From NCBI GenBank assembly GCA_963070105.1, contig OY718808.1, positions 3,883,738 to 3,947,737 on the forward strand: a stretch of 64,000 bases of DNA. Reading direction: 5' to 3'. The translations under genes and the position numbers were made by a program. Shown one piece after another: positions 34,201-46,531 of this stretch (the first letter of the stretch is position 1; each line of letters starts with the position of its first letter). Source of the stretch: Litomosoides sigmodontis. Lineage: Eukaryota; Nematoda; Chromadorea; Rhabditida; Onchocercidae. The notes beneath the pieces were generated by a model that was not told where the DNA came from, made no database searches, and saw nothing but the letters and a program-made list of their open reading frames with translations.

Positions 34201-36529
34201 TTATTTAATAGATGAAATGCTCATACTCCACCGAGATGCACAGCATTGTCCATTTTCGAAATCCAAACTTGCCAGATGTAAAGCAGATATATGAGGCAAA
34301 CAATTTAAATCTATAAAACCCATTATTTTTATAGCTATCAGGAGGTATCGCAGTCCGGCAGGGCTCACCTCAACCGTACAGTATACAAACTACGCCGCCG
34401 GTTGGTGTTGCAACAGTTCCGCCTGTCGGTGTAGCAACTGTTCCATTGGTTGGGCTTGCAACAGTATCACCAGTAACAGGAGGAAAGCCATATTCTTCAG
34501 CAATTGTTTCTCCGATGCCCCCTCCATCTACCGTCGTGTCTACCCAGGTATATATTTTTTGACACGAGTAAAGTTGAAGTTCTTATTGTTGCTACCAACA
34601 TTGATTATGTTCCTTATTGAACGGACAGAAGTAGTCCTAACGAATTTCATAGATTCCAATTATTTGAAAAATCACATTATTTGTAAGTCCTTTTCGTAGT
34701 CTCTTGCTTCATTTTGAAGAATTCAACGCCACCTCCACCTGTCGCAACACCACCGCTACCACAGGGACCTCCTCCTGGCAGCCGTCGGGGATTTGGTGGT
34801 TTTGCCGCACAAACGCCACCTGTGCAAGTTGTTAACATTTCACCACCACAGGTTATAACATCTGTGCCAGCGCCTGCTTGCACGATTCCAGTGCCACCGC
34901 CGCCGGTAAGAATCACTCAGTGTATTTTATTTCATACATGGATTTCAAACGAATGGAAATCCACTGTCATTGTGTTACAAAAAACTTCTTATGTGGTTTG
35001 CTATGCAAAGTAGATGTCTTAGTTATATTTTCGAAATATTATAAACAATATAGGTTCCTTCAATACCACCACCTCCAGCAGCGTTGTCATCTGCGCAATC
35101 ATTGATATCAAGGATAAACATTGGCACTGCAGCAAATTCTTCTGTTGAACCTGCTACATTTGCTCCTCTTCCAGCGAATATTGCTCCTGTGGATCGTAAA
35201 GTGTTAGTTTTGGAAATCATTGAATTTGAACTTCTCAAGATGGTGTGAACTACAGTTTAAATAATATAATATGCTATGTTGCTATGAAAAGCAGACGAAA
35301 GAACGCTGGAAGGTGTAACAATGACTAATCTCTAAGTGAGTGAGAAAAACAATTTCTGAAAAATATTAATAAGTTAAAAACTTCAGGGTAACTAGTGCTG
35401 ATGGCATAACTGATCAACTTGCAATTGGTCATGCATCGACAAGTGGTTCTGGTAGTATGGCTTTAGTAGTTTCTGACAGTTCCATACCTGGTCGACGTGA
35501 TTTGCAAAAGGTTGGTGGGGCTAACAAAGAAAAAGGATCAAAAGCGGATGACAAATCACATAAAAAGAAGAAGAGGAAACCAGTATCAACTGTACCCAAA
35601 GGACCGCAGGTTTGCTTATTTTTTCTGTTTATTATTTATGCAAATTTCATTATGTTGTAGAACTTTTTTTGATTTCACTTCAATATTTTTTCCCTGAAGT
35701 AAATATTGCAGCTCAATACTCCTCAAGCACTGGAAGCAGCAAGTCGAGCTGGTGAACTCAACGACCAGATGATTGCACAAAATGCTAATTCAGATGATGT
35801 ATCGTTGGCTGCTCAAGAAGGCTTAGAAATTAGAGGTAAGAATTTAATCTTGCTAAAATTCTAATTATTTAATACTTTTCATAAAAACAAGTCTTAGCTG
35901 TGATAGCTGTTTTGATCTAGTTTGGTTTAATAAGTTGTGTCTTACGACTGTTTTAGTTTACTTATTTTCTCAAAATATATCTGTTGCTTAGGAAATGATG
36001 CAAGACATTTACTAATGCACAAACTAATGCGAACAAATCGATCGGCAGTAATAGTGCTGAAAAATATGGTGACAATTGAAGAATGCGATGATGAACTGGA
36101 GGGTGAAATTCGCGATGAGTGTAATAAATATGGCAAAGTTCAAGAGGTTAGGAGTGCAGTGAACTTGAATGTGTGGTAACGCAAAATAAGTAGTTCTCTT
36201 AGTGCGTGAATTTTTCTTTCGAAAACGACTGGAATCTTTCAACAAATTTTGGTTATATTTTCACTTTTTCTTGGTTAGGCGTATCATTTCCCTGAAAATA
36301 TTGTGATTTCAAAGGCACTATGAATGTAGTTAATTACAGTAATGTCTTTCAGGTAATAATAGCTCAAGATCCAGCAAGCGGTAGTGTGAAAATATTTGTA
36401 CGATTTGATAATCCACAAGAAGCGGATACAGCACGGCAGGCACTGGACAAACGATATTTTGCTGGTCGTGAGATTTCGGCTCAAAATTATGATCAGATTC
36501 TGTTCGATCACAATGATTACTCTGGATAA
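31261..36529 (+). CDS. rnp-6: PUF60 / RNP-6 poly(U)-binding splicing factor
   Basis: Fifteen exons (31261-31330, 31409-31515, 31890-32054, 32384-32542, 32737-32838, 33042-33118, 33347-33475, 33824-34085, 34335-34547, 34720-34905, 35054-35202, 35387-35609, 35712-35835, 35992-36146, 36353-36529) join in phase to 765 residues; human PUF60 has about 560. RRM1 (about 130-205) has RNP2 VYIGSI and RNP1 [12 protein letters not shown]2 (about 228-305) has VYVASV and GFGYLEF, then [11 protein letters not shown] and TPPDAL as in PUF60. The linker (about 310-650) is Ala-, Val- and Pro-rich with VGVATVP-type repeats and a Lys patch (KKKKRK). The C-terminal UHM (about 665-760) carries RYFAGR, the R-x-F loop that binds UHM-ligand motifs of SF1/SF3B1. 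The factor helps U2AF define weak 3' splice sites. The exon-11 donor was chosen by phase. Confidence 0.94.
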
Positions 36530-37865
36530 AAATTAGACTTAGTTTAACAACTGTAGGAGATACTTGAGGATTATTGGAGGACTTTGCGGATCATATGAAT
36601 TCTGGGTGAAGTGAGAGATCAAAAGGGAGAAATGAGGAACTATAGTAAAGCTTACAAAGTTAGAAGAAGCAAAAGGCGGTCAGAAATGGAATAGTGGGAT
36701 AGGATGAAGTAATTGTTCATTCATTTTTGTTCTTTTACCTATTTGTTCATTTGTTTTCTCGTTTATTAAAGCAATTATCAGTTGTTTTTGGCGTTCTTTG
36801 TTGATTATCTCGACAGAAATAAAATAAAATATTTGCGTAATGAGTCATTTTTGGTTCTGTAACCGAATTTGTCGGACTTGGATTTCAGAATACCATAAAT
36901 TATTATATGATCATTCCTTTGTTTGTATGTAAAGATATCATTACCCTTTTTTTTCTTGCTCGTAAATTATGCATCACTCAAATATCTGAAATTCAGTGGT
37001 TGCATTACGTTTTTTCTTTAACAGAATTTCATGTTGTGTAATGTGAAGGAGGAAGTGCTTGTAGGGATAGGTGGAGGTGTTTTGTGGTAAAATCGCTCTG
37101 ATACATCATAGCGAGTAAACTGTTGTGTGACCACTATTTTTAGCCATCTTCCGCTCAGCATCTGTGCCATTTATACATTCCTTAAGTTTATAATTTACTA
37201 TTGTTATTTTTGTTTATTCTTATTTGTCATCACAATTCATCAATAATAACTGACTTCATCCCTTTTCCTTTCAACCTTGGAGTCATCAATTTTTCCGTCG
37301 TTTCCTCTTTTGCCACCTTCCGTTTTTTCTCTTTTCGTTGCAAACTCAAATCGAGATTCATATTTCTAAAACGATTCAATGTTGAATGATTATTAGTAGG
37401 AAACATTAGGAGGAGTGAAATTAAACAAGAACGCATATGTTTAGTGTTGATTCATCTCGCTTTATCTCTTCCGTTATCGTGAGTGATCTTTAAATTATTC
37501 TTTTTATATGGGGGAAAATTGTGTAGCAGACAGTAATGTCATAGCTAATATATACAAGATATATTTGCAGCTCCAGAAAGACCGCTTTCATCGTTAATAA
37601 TTGTTTTTCAAGTGTAAAGGAATTACACTGCTAATGCTACAATGTCTATAGCACTAAGTTTTAGATACACAGTAGATTTAGTAGAATTTGCAAATTGTAC
37701 CTCTCTTTAGATGGAGTATTATTGGACGAAAGCGTGAGAAGATTTAAGAGTTCGTAAGAAGCGGAAATGCTGTTACCTTGCTCTTAAATCGAATTTTCGA
37801 TTTCCTTGCTTTCAGTTATTGTAATTGCCAATACAGCAATAATTGTTGAAGGAGTTATTTGAATT
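36530..37865. other. Intergenic, PUF60 3' flank to HINT3
   Basis: AATAAAATAAAAT at about 36818 is the likely PUF60 polyadenylation signal. Short ORFs on both strands around 37200-37436 have no supporting features. Nothing else is recognised. Confidence 0.5.
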
Positions 37866-39242
37866 ATGGCAAACGTAGTTCGAGGTTGTGTATTTTGCAG
37901 TATAATACATCGTCAACATGACAAGCACTTGAAAACGTCCGATAACGTTAGTAACAATTTGCTTATATTTTTGCAGTACAAGCTAGTTGAAATGAGGTAC
38001 GCACCGACAGTGGAAGTTTATTAGTATAATTTTTTAATTGCAAATTATTTCAAAACAATAAACGTGTTAAATTTCTGTAGAAATGTACTATGTGAACTTT
38101 TATATAGAGTATTTAGCACTGTCTTACAAGAGTGCAGTGGCGTAACGTTTTGCGCATTTATTGGTTAGGATGGCAGAGTTTTCCCAGTATAATTTTAGAT
38201 TTTCACTCCTTAAAGACTGTTTGATTTCAAATTGTTATGTGTGCTAAAAATTATGCTACATATATATATTTTTTAACGCTACAAAGCTTATCTCTTTAAC
38301 TTTTATATATGATATTTAAGGCGGTGTTAATTCAAGATAGATCACCACGTGCACCGCATCACTATCTAATACTCAGCAAACTGCATATCAGTCACGCAAG
38401 TAATTTGACAGTTGTTGACCTTCCTCTCGGTGAGATGTTTCCCTACTTCATACTTTTGAAAGAAAAATAATGGTTGCATAATGCTTTCCCTTACTAATAT
38501 AATTTTTGTTCTTAAAGCAAACATTTTATGGATTTGGTTAGTTCTTCAGTTAATAAGGTGACGAAATGTTTATAGACATTATATTAGTGCTGTTATATGG
38601 AAATGTAGGCTTAAGAGTTTTTATTGCCTTGACGTCACACTCCGTCTCGGTTGGAATCGCATGCCAATTTAAAATTTAAAAGTTGTGCTATAACTTCTAA
38701 AGATTGCATACTAATAAGAAATACTTGTATTATATTTCTTAGTATATTTCAGTAAAAGAAATGGATGGTCTCGGGCGAGATTATCTGCGTGAAATGTTGA
38801 AGGAAAAAGGAGAGGCTGATACTGTGGAAGATTTGCTACGAATAGGCTTCCACTGGTCACTTTTTCTAAGTGTACGCCATCTTCATATGCATCTGCTGTA
38901 TCCGGCACGAGGGGTATGTTATGGATTGTATGCAAATGAGATGATATGCAGACACGCAAAGATTGTACTTTTAGTGTGCATATTTTTTGAGTCTATCACT
39001 TTATCTCGTATTGTGATATTTCAAATCTGAAGAGGGACTTACAGTTACATTAGTTTCAGATAAGTTTTTTTTACCGTACAATATTATTTCGACCGGGGCG
39101 ATTTTTTCGCACAACAAAAGATATTATCGATAAATTGGAAAAGAAGAAAGATGCTGATAGCCGTAAGAGCTTAAAGAAAGCGGCGAGGAGTAGTCGTACT
39201 GCGAGCGGTTCAAATATGAAAAGCGCTACAGCAACAACTTAA
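37866..39242 (+). CDS. HINT3: HINT3-type HIT-family nucleotide hydrolase
   Basis: Four exons (37866-37946, 38321-38429, 38753-38913, 39060-39242) join in phase to 177 residues, close to human HINT3 (182). The start GCVFCSII holds the Cys-x2-Cys common in HINT proteins. Exon 2 reads VLIQDRSPRAPHHYLILSK, the conserved ...PxAPHHYLVVPK stretch. The active-site HIT motif is HLHMHLL (His106, 108, 110), and the last exon gives YRTILFRPGRFFRTTKDIID like the HINT3 C-terminus, followed by a Lys/Ser-rich tail. HINT3 removes AMP from adenylated lysine and phosphoramidates. A 20-nt candidate microexon at 37977-37996 was left out because the direct junction keeps phase and alignment better. Confidence 0.87.
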
Positions 39243-40371
39243 TTCATAGCTCTCAATTTCATGTGGCTTAATCAATAATTTGCGACTAAGAATTTGAGAT
39301 AGAATTTGAGATAATGATTGCAGTCACAGGATTTTGGGATTGAGTGGTATATTTAATTCATTTCTCCCTTGCCTATTTTCCTTTATTGCGCTTTTTCTCT
39401 TTAAACGTTCCTACATATACGTTTATGTGGATATCACTTATACCTGTCTAAACTTTGTAACATATTCACAATTAGGTACTGGATGTGGTGCCGAAATAGA
39501 TAGAGCATAGCATTTTGTGTCTTTTCTAACATCGTTTATTTGTTGATTTTCCTCAACTTTCATGACGAAGTGATGTTCCGATACTATGATAGTATATAGA
39601 TCTAATTAAATTAATTTTACCTCTTCGTGACTGCCAGTTACCGAATTGTAATGTAATATACATGAAAGTATGACTTTGTACATACCTCTCTTACACAAAT
39701 AACTCGGTGTGAGTACTAATGTTGTGGCAAATCACCATATTGTACATTTGTGGATGCCTGTCTTTGAATATTGATTTTTCTTAAGCCCTTCATTATTTTT
39801 ATAACATTTAATGTTTTGATTTAAAATTAATGTACATTTCATCAAGTCAAATGCACTATCCGAATTTTCATGATAGTTTCACAATTTCAGGAGGATAAGA
39901 GGAAGGGAAAGGGAAGTGGAGTAGGGACGACTCTGATATGGAATACAACTTGTTCACAAAAAAATACGAAACTATCACGAACATTTTGCTCATTCAGGAA
40001 TAATCGTTGCCTTTACATCTTAATTCTTCCGCATTCGAAATTTTCTGCTGAAAAAAACTTCATATCATTGTGATATATCCTAATCTGTGCTGTCGCGAAG
40101 CCGAATACTCGGCTTTTTTTTATAATTTCATCTACAGATTATATCTGTAATAAAAATTTCTTCAGGTCATTATTGCATTTACAAAATAATCTTTGTCAAC
40201 TTTAAATTGTCAAATAAATCTTATTCATATCGCGTGCATTTTATACTGAACAGATTATTCACCATTAGCTATTTAATTTGTCTCTTCTGAACTACCAAAA
40301 GCTGCTTGAGAATCAATCTCCTGAAATAATCACAAATATAATTTAAGGTTGGCTCTGCGGTTCCATCAGTT
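39243..40371. other. 3' intergenic region between HINT3 (+) and BTB gene (-)
   Basis: No gene seen. A hairpin AAGCCGA-ATAC-TCGGCTT followed by five more T lies at 40098-40120. An open minus-strand stretch with a TAA near 40280 (EIDSQAAFGSSEETN) is preceded by TTTCAG and might be an alternative last exon of the BTB gene. Confidence 0.4.
40098..40120 (+). other. 7-bp stem hairpin followed by T run
   Basis: Perfect stem with a 4-nt loop and a trailing T tract, resembling an intrinsic terminator. In a nematode nucleus this is not expected to act that way; a small RNA 3' end or chance are options. Confidence 0.4.
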
Positions 40372-43300
40372 TCATTCAGTGTCAGACCTAGCCATCGAAG
40401 TGCTAAATTCTCCGTAGGTACTAATTATGTAAAAAATTGTATCGGAAAGATTGTATCGGACCACAAATGTTGATAATTTTTTGTCTTGTTCGGCGACTGT
40501 GTTTCCATCAACACCTTCCGTTGTCAGCAGTCGGCTCAACCGTTTTGTTGGATTCATTCTTAAATTTCTTTTTACGCGGTAATTAACTGCTAACATTACT
40601 ATTTTCTACATTAACTTTCATATAATTCATTTACTGTGGTCGAAATAGCATTATTCCACTAATTTAAAATAAAGAACAAACTAAAAACTACCCGCCCGCA
40701 GCCCATCCTGAACAAAATCTGTCCAAAATTTGGCTTTTCGTTTGTTCTGTTAGTTTGTTGAAATTTCCATGATTGATCATTGGAAGTGCAAAATGTCGAC
40801 AACTGAATTAAACAATTAAAAGTAAATTACATGTTAAATTAGTATCAAAATGTTTGAAACATATTTTGATATGAAAATTTCTGCCAAAATAATCGTACGA
40901 AGTAGTATTATTCCTTTCGGTATTGTTCGTTCGAAAATTGCACACGGTAATCAATCAAAAAGATCATGAAATAGCCGGAAAAAAAATTCATTCTTTAATA
41001 GTTCAAAATTACTCGGCGTATTTTTCACTTCACAATGGTAGCAATTCCTCACAATTATACCTATTTTCTATTCGATGTAAATTTCGACCGAGAAGATTTT
41101 CCAGACTATATTTTTCCGCCAATTCAAAGAGTTCGATAAATCGTTCCGGTGAAATTGGTGGCTCTTGAATTAAATACTGCAAAAAATGAATAACAAAAGC
41201 TTACGTTTGCTTTAAGCAATCAACTTGTATGATAACAAAAATGATATCAGCTAAGGGTGATGAACACACTGCTAGTTGCCATCATTTCTTAAATGATTTT
41301 TAACGCTTATGAAACATGCACATTTTGCAATTCAATGTCTCATTGACATTGGCTTTCTTCTTCTGTTCTTTCTTATCTTCCTTCCCAACTTTTTTCAATT
41401 GTCTTAGGAAGCATTGAAACAAAGTTTTGAAGAGATATTGCATTAATTTATTAAAATATTGTAATTAATTGTGTAAAAGTAACGTTTTCAATTGAGTTCA
41501 TTGCGTTCTCCATGTGATAAGCACTACAAAATACAAGCAATGGTCGTAGCAGAATGCTCTCAATCGGCTTACTTTGAGGATGAATGTGTTGCAGGAGAGC
41601 CTAGAAATATTTGATTAAGAAGTCAGATTTTCATATCCACCAGTTTTTATACGATCGTTTTTTTTTCTCTCTCATATTCCATCTCTCACTCTCCCTCTTT
41701 CTCTTTTTTTCTCACTCTCTCTCTAGCTACCAACTTTTTGCACTAAGTTATCACATTTTTATTTAATATTTGTTATTTTTACAATAATTCATATGAATAC
41801 ACATGTCGATGCTTTTTTTTGCTCTTGTTAAAATTATGAAAAATGATTTATGCAAACAAATTTCAGCGAAATGTAATTTGAATATTTGTCAAAAGTAGTA
41901 AGGTAATAATAGTAATAGTAATGATGATGATTGTAGTAGTAGTACTTCGTTTAAATCATAATTTTCGTGCTAAATTATTTTTCCAATATTTTCTTTTTTT
42001 TGAAGTTTTGCTGGCATAATTTCAGCAATTATCGTCTTCCCCTCAATTTTACTTACTCCTATCGTTGTCTTAATGGTATTCATTAAATTACTTCAATAAC
42101 ATATAGCGGAGTTTTATTGATTTTCGCGCATTCTTCGGCCATTTCATAACTCACTTGCGCTATCATCTCACCTGTGGAGTTTAAAAAATAATGAAACAAT
42201 TTGAGTTTAAAACCTTGGAGAGTTTAATTAGAATAAGAAAAAATGTTCAATATTTTAAAATATTACTTTGCCCTAACATATCTTTAAGTAACATTTTAAT
42301 TGAAAAATAGCATTAAATATAGAACAAAATAAGATAAAACAAAAAAAAATTGGCATTTTCAATATTTACCTTTATTACTTCGACCAAACGCTGTGTCGTT
42401 GTTTACCTTCATGATACCTTTGTTTACATATAATTTAGTACCACCAACTATCAGTACAGCTGTATCATCATTGCTATCATTTTCGGGTGGATTGCGAAAG
42501 TTATTCTCTCGGAAGAATTGTTCACGTATTGGCGTTCCGAGTGGTAATGACTTAGCCTAACAAAGGCATTTCACGCAAATTATATATCTTTTGAACTAGA
42601 ACATGTCGGCCTACAGTAGATTTATTATTATTATTATTGCTGTTGTCATTATATTACTACGATTTTTAATTGATTAATTAATGTTGGTAAGCATCAATAG
42701 CAGTGTTGCTTGCTTTCGAAAGTGTTTTTCTATTTCTATGAATAGAGGTTTTTCACGTGTTGAACTGTTAAAAACACATTTGGAACTGAAAGGAAGAAAA
42801 GTGGGGTTTGGAAGAATTTATAATTTCTACGCACTTCTTAATTGCACTGACTAACCTTAGCAATTGCCGGCAAAATAATGTCATTATATATAGCACTGCC
42901 GTATTCTAATTCAGGATTTAAACCATTCCGGATAATGTCCACCCAATATCCGTCTTGTTCAGCTTTATAGACTAATTCCTCGATAACGTTTGGTAGCTCA
43001 AGTTTGATTGCTTCCGTTATTTTCTGCTCCATATACATCTAAGCTCGCATAAATACCAGAGTATTACGATTGAATTATTGATTTGATGAAAGAATGGATG
43101 AGAAAAATCCGGTCATATTAAATCAGGTCATAGGATGTTTCAGCAAGTCAACAAGTTATCGTTTCAGATTAGATTTTTATTAGATTAAAATTTTTTTTCT
43201 AAAACTTACGGACTCGTAATTTACAATGTAGGAAGTAATTCGATCTATAATACCATCTGCTCGGAAACCGACCGCTGCTCGAGTTAAACCCTTTAAATTT

Positions 43301-45352
43301 GCCCATATTGGTCTTTTGGTGGGATAAATCTAAAATTATTAGAATAATTCACTTAGCTACATGGAAAATTTAATGGTATACAAAAGTTTTTGTATTACTC
43401 ATATGCAAAAAAAATTAAGTGTAAAAGCTGAATTGTTGGAAGGAGACGACTGAATTTATATTTAACTTAATTTTAAGATTTAACTTGTAATCTAATTGGC
43501 TGCAAATTTCGAAGTTGGCGTTATACCTGATATAAAAGTTCTCTGAAATCATTCGCTTCACTTTCACCCATATCGACAACGTCACCTTCTTCTGCAAACT
43601 TTAACCGTTCAGCTGAAATAAAATTATTCACGAAAACATGTGTTGTCTTTGGTGGCAACATAGTTTTTATCTTCACACTAATTCCTCGTATTCATAACTC
43701 AAGCTGACGAATTTAGCGGAAATCTATGAGAATTGAAATTCAAATTGAAATTTCGTTGATTGATATAATAAAATATAAAATTGCAATTGCTTTCACACTT
43801 AATAACTTATAAGATAAACGAGTGTTCATTAATAAAAAACAGGGGAAGAAAAAATTCTTTCTAATAACTCTAAATAGTTATAGTTAATAATTAAAGGGAC
43901 AGTTTTTGAGTTTATCTGCTTTATATTTATGGTATTGAAACAGTCTTAGGGAAATTTGGGGGGAAGTGTTTTTATTAAAACTTTAAAGTATTAATTTCAA
44001 AGCGCTATCTTCCAACGTCGATATTTTTGTGATGTCATACCTGAGGAGCAGAAAATTCCATTCCATCCATTACTAATAAGCAATGATAGATGGAACTCAT
44101 AATTTAATGAAATTCATACCCATATAATTTGAATGTAAACTAAGTAATGCTTTAAACACGCGTAATGTTTCATCTTTGAATTTCAATGTAACATCGCCAT
44201 AGTCAAATTTCGGTAAGAAATTATTGAGCTGTAAAGCATCGTACATTTCTCCGTTCGTTTTTTTTTTTGATTTAAACAAGCAAAAAATGAAATATTCTAA
44301 AATGATAAAAGCGAGAAAAATAGCGCAGAATATTCATTGCTTAATTCAATCTAAGAAAAATACATTCTAAAAATCATTTCAAATAATAAAAACTAACAAT
44401 ACCTTTTCCTTCATATTACTCTTATTTAATGCCAGATTAGCTGAATTTAAATAAATAAATTTAAAAAAATACTTGTTCAACGAATTTCATCTCAATGCGC
44501 ACTCGTTCAATACTTTCATCACCAATTCGAATTACAATTGGTGGGTGTCGTACACCGAGCTCAAACAGATCACCATCTACTACCCGATCCGTATTCGAAT
44601 TGCATGTTCCAACACGAAATCGCACTTGCATTATATATTTCCATTCCAAATTTGGAAATTTTGCTTCACCTGTTATACTAACGCTTTTTCCTTCGCCCTA
44701 AATTTTACTGCACTAATTTTGCGTATGTCCAAATGATATGATATGCGGTAAAAGTTACCCTTTACGGTGTCCTAACTCCTACATCATCCTTTCATTTTGC
44801 AAGTTTCACCTAATTCATTTAAACTGAATTATTTGAAAGTTCGAATGAAATGCATTCAGTACTGCTTTCAGTTTCACATCGCTATCATTCAAAATTGTAA
44901 CTAAAAACGAAAAATTTCCGATGAAAATGACTGACTGATATAATTGTTTAAATACAAATTTAAATATAATTGTTGATATGATTGTTTAACCTGTTTAGCG
45001 ACAACAATATAAACCACAGGCAAATGAAATCGAAGAGCGCCACTAGGCGCAAATTCACCGGGAAGAATGCCAATACCAGCAACTGATACTGAGAACAGAA
45101 CTTTGTAGTCAATAGCCGGTAGTGGTATAAAGTCAGTAAATTCCTCCGAACATGTGGTTGCCGACTAAATGTTAGTAATTAATGACGGGAAAATTTTCGC
45201 TGTTAAACATGTAAAATTTCTTTTTTGGTAGCATTAATTAATTAATTTTAATTGAGATAAATTGAAACTACCAATGCTGCTAATAACGAATCATCCGAGC
45301 TATTTAATTCCACTGGACTTTTTCCAACCGTTTCTCTTGCTTGCAATGCCAT
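40372..45352 (-). CDS. BTB/POZ-domain protein, nematode type
   Basis: Minus-strand exons: 45272-45352, 44991-45164, 44473-44697, 44120 to about 44296, 43527-43612, 43210-43329, 42856-43038, 42370-42556, 42092-42171, 41061-41176 and tentatively 40372-40420. All join in phase except at the fourth, which is off by one next to an A11 run. The N-terminal 150 residues (SEEFTDFIPLPAIDYKVLFS, then WKYIMQVRFRVGTCN) are a beta-rich region I do not recognise, perhaps a divergent MATH-like fold. A BTB core follows: YGDVTLKFKDETLRVFKALL, LHSNYM, EANDFRELLYQIYPTKRPI. A second BTB-like start appears later (DDTAVLIVGGTKLYVNKGIM) with a helical end (FIELFELAEKYSLENLLGRN). BTB proteins usually serve as CUL3 adaptors. 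The last exon and the start codon are uncertain. Confidence 0.68.
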
Positions 45353-46531
45353 AATAATAACATTTTCCAAACATTCCGTTATTTTAATCCACAAATTATG
45401 CGTTGGCGGAACAGCACAAATATTGAATATTATTTTAAATATAACAGATGATATTCAATATTCTTGTAAAAATTTGAAGAAATACTGATTTTTTTTTGCA
45501 AATTTCTATTTTTTGTTTGTTAAAAAATTTTTGAACGTTCAAAGTAACACTTTATATTTTGAGATAAGAAAACGAAAAAAAGAAGTTTGAAATCACAGAC
45601 GTTAAAAGAAAACGATTAGAAACGTGATCATGTTGAAGTGTTCATTCATTAACGTGCTGCTAAGCATGCATTTTAATTTTGCAAAGTGCTTCATATTTAA
45701 TTATTGAAACATGCATTTAGACACAGTTAATAGATCGTGCAACATGCATGCATGTTAGAGGAAATAAATCATCTCTCTTTTATGGTTCGTATTCCCTTCA
45801 ATAATACTGCATTACTTTTAGCAAAATTTGGCCAATTACGGTACCTGCTGACACATTATATTTCGCTACATTGTATAAATCTCTTGCTAATTTAATAAAT
45901 TTAAGCTTATTCTTAAATTAATTAATTTAAATTATCGTTTTTTACTACTACCACATATAACAGATGAAATTATCAGTGAATAAAACCCACTCGCTGTTGT
46001 ATTGTCATTGAATTGTCATAAATTGGTTGAAACATTTTTTTACAGAAAAATTTTCAGCAATTACTTTCTGTAATAAATTTGAAGCTTTTAAATTTTCAAT
46101 TTTTCCTGATGATGACCAGAACACTTTTTTGCTTCCTTATTTTCGCACAAATTTTATTTCAATCACATATGAAATGAATGAATTACAGTTGTTTTTCTTA
46201 TCGCACCTAGTGGGATTTAATGTCAGGCTGCGTTAAATACTGACTCCGCGGGTGTTTATTTTTTGTCTGGTGACTTTCATGTGACTTGGTCGTGAGTGGT
46301 CTGATTGAAGTGATATTGCGCGGTAGGCAATTTATTTAATTATGTATTTGTATTAAAGGTGGGGGATCGCGGTTAACATGTCTGTAAAGTGTTTATATGA
46401 GACTGCTAAATTATTCGTGTGCATGAATTTTACGAGATATAACTAACATCATATAAATTGTTTAGATAGAGATTTAATGAGATATATTATAGTGCATTTG
46501 AAGTGGATGCTTTCTGTGCTGGAAAAATCCT
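45353..46531. other. Divergent 5' region, BTB gene (-) and CAP-G (+)
   Basis: About 1.2 kb, AT-rich. The minus frame stays open about 80 bp upstream of the BTB ATG (AVPPTHNLWIKITECLENVI), so the BTB protein may start further out. The ORF at 46027-46236 (+) has no support. Confidence 0.45.

Noticed and set aside
37977..37996. 20-nt candidate microexon in HINT3 (YKLVEM)
   Set aside because: Its donor leaves a two-base remainder that puts a stop in the next exon, while skipping it keeps phase and matches HINT3 spacing.
40255..40330. Alternative last exon of the BTB gene (EIDSQAAFGSSEETN)
   Set aside because: Its phase does not follow the exon ending at 41061, which needs one extra base; the exon at 40372-40420 fits. 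Kept only as a possibility.
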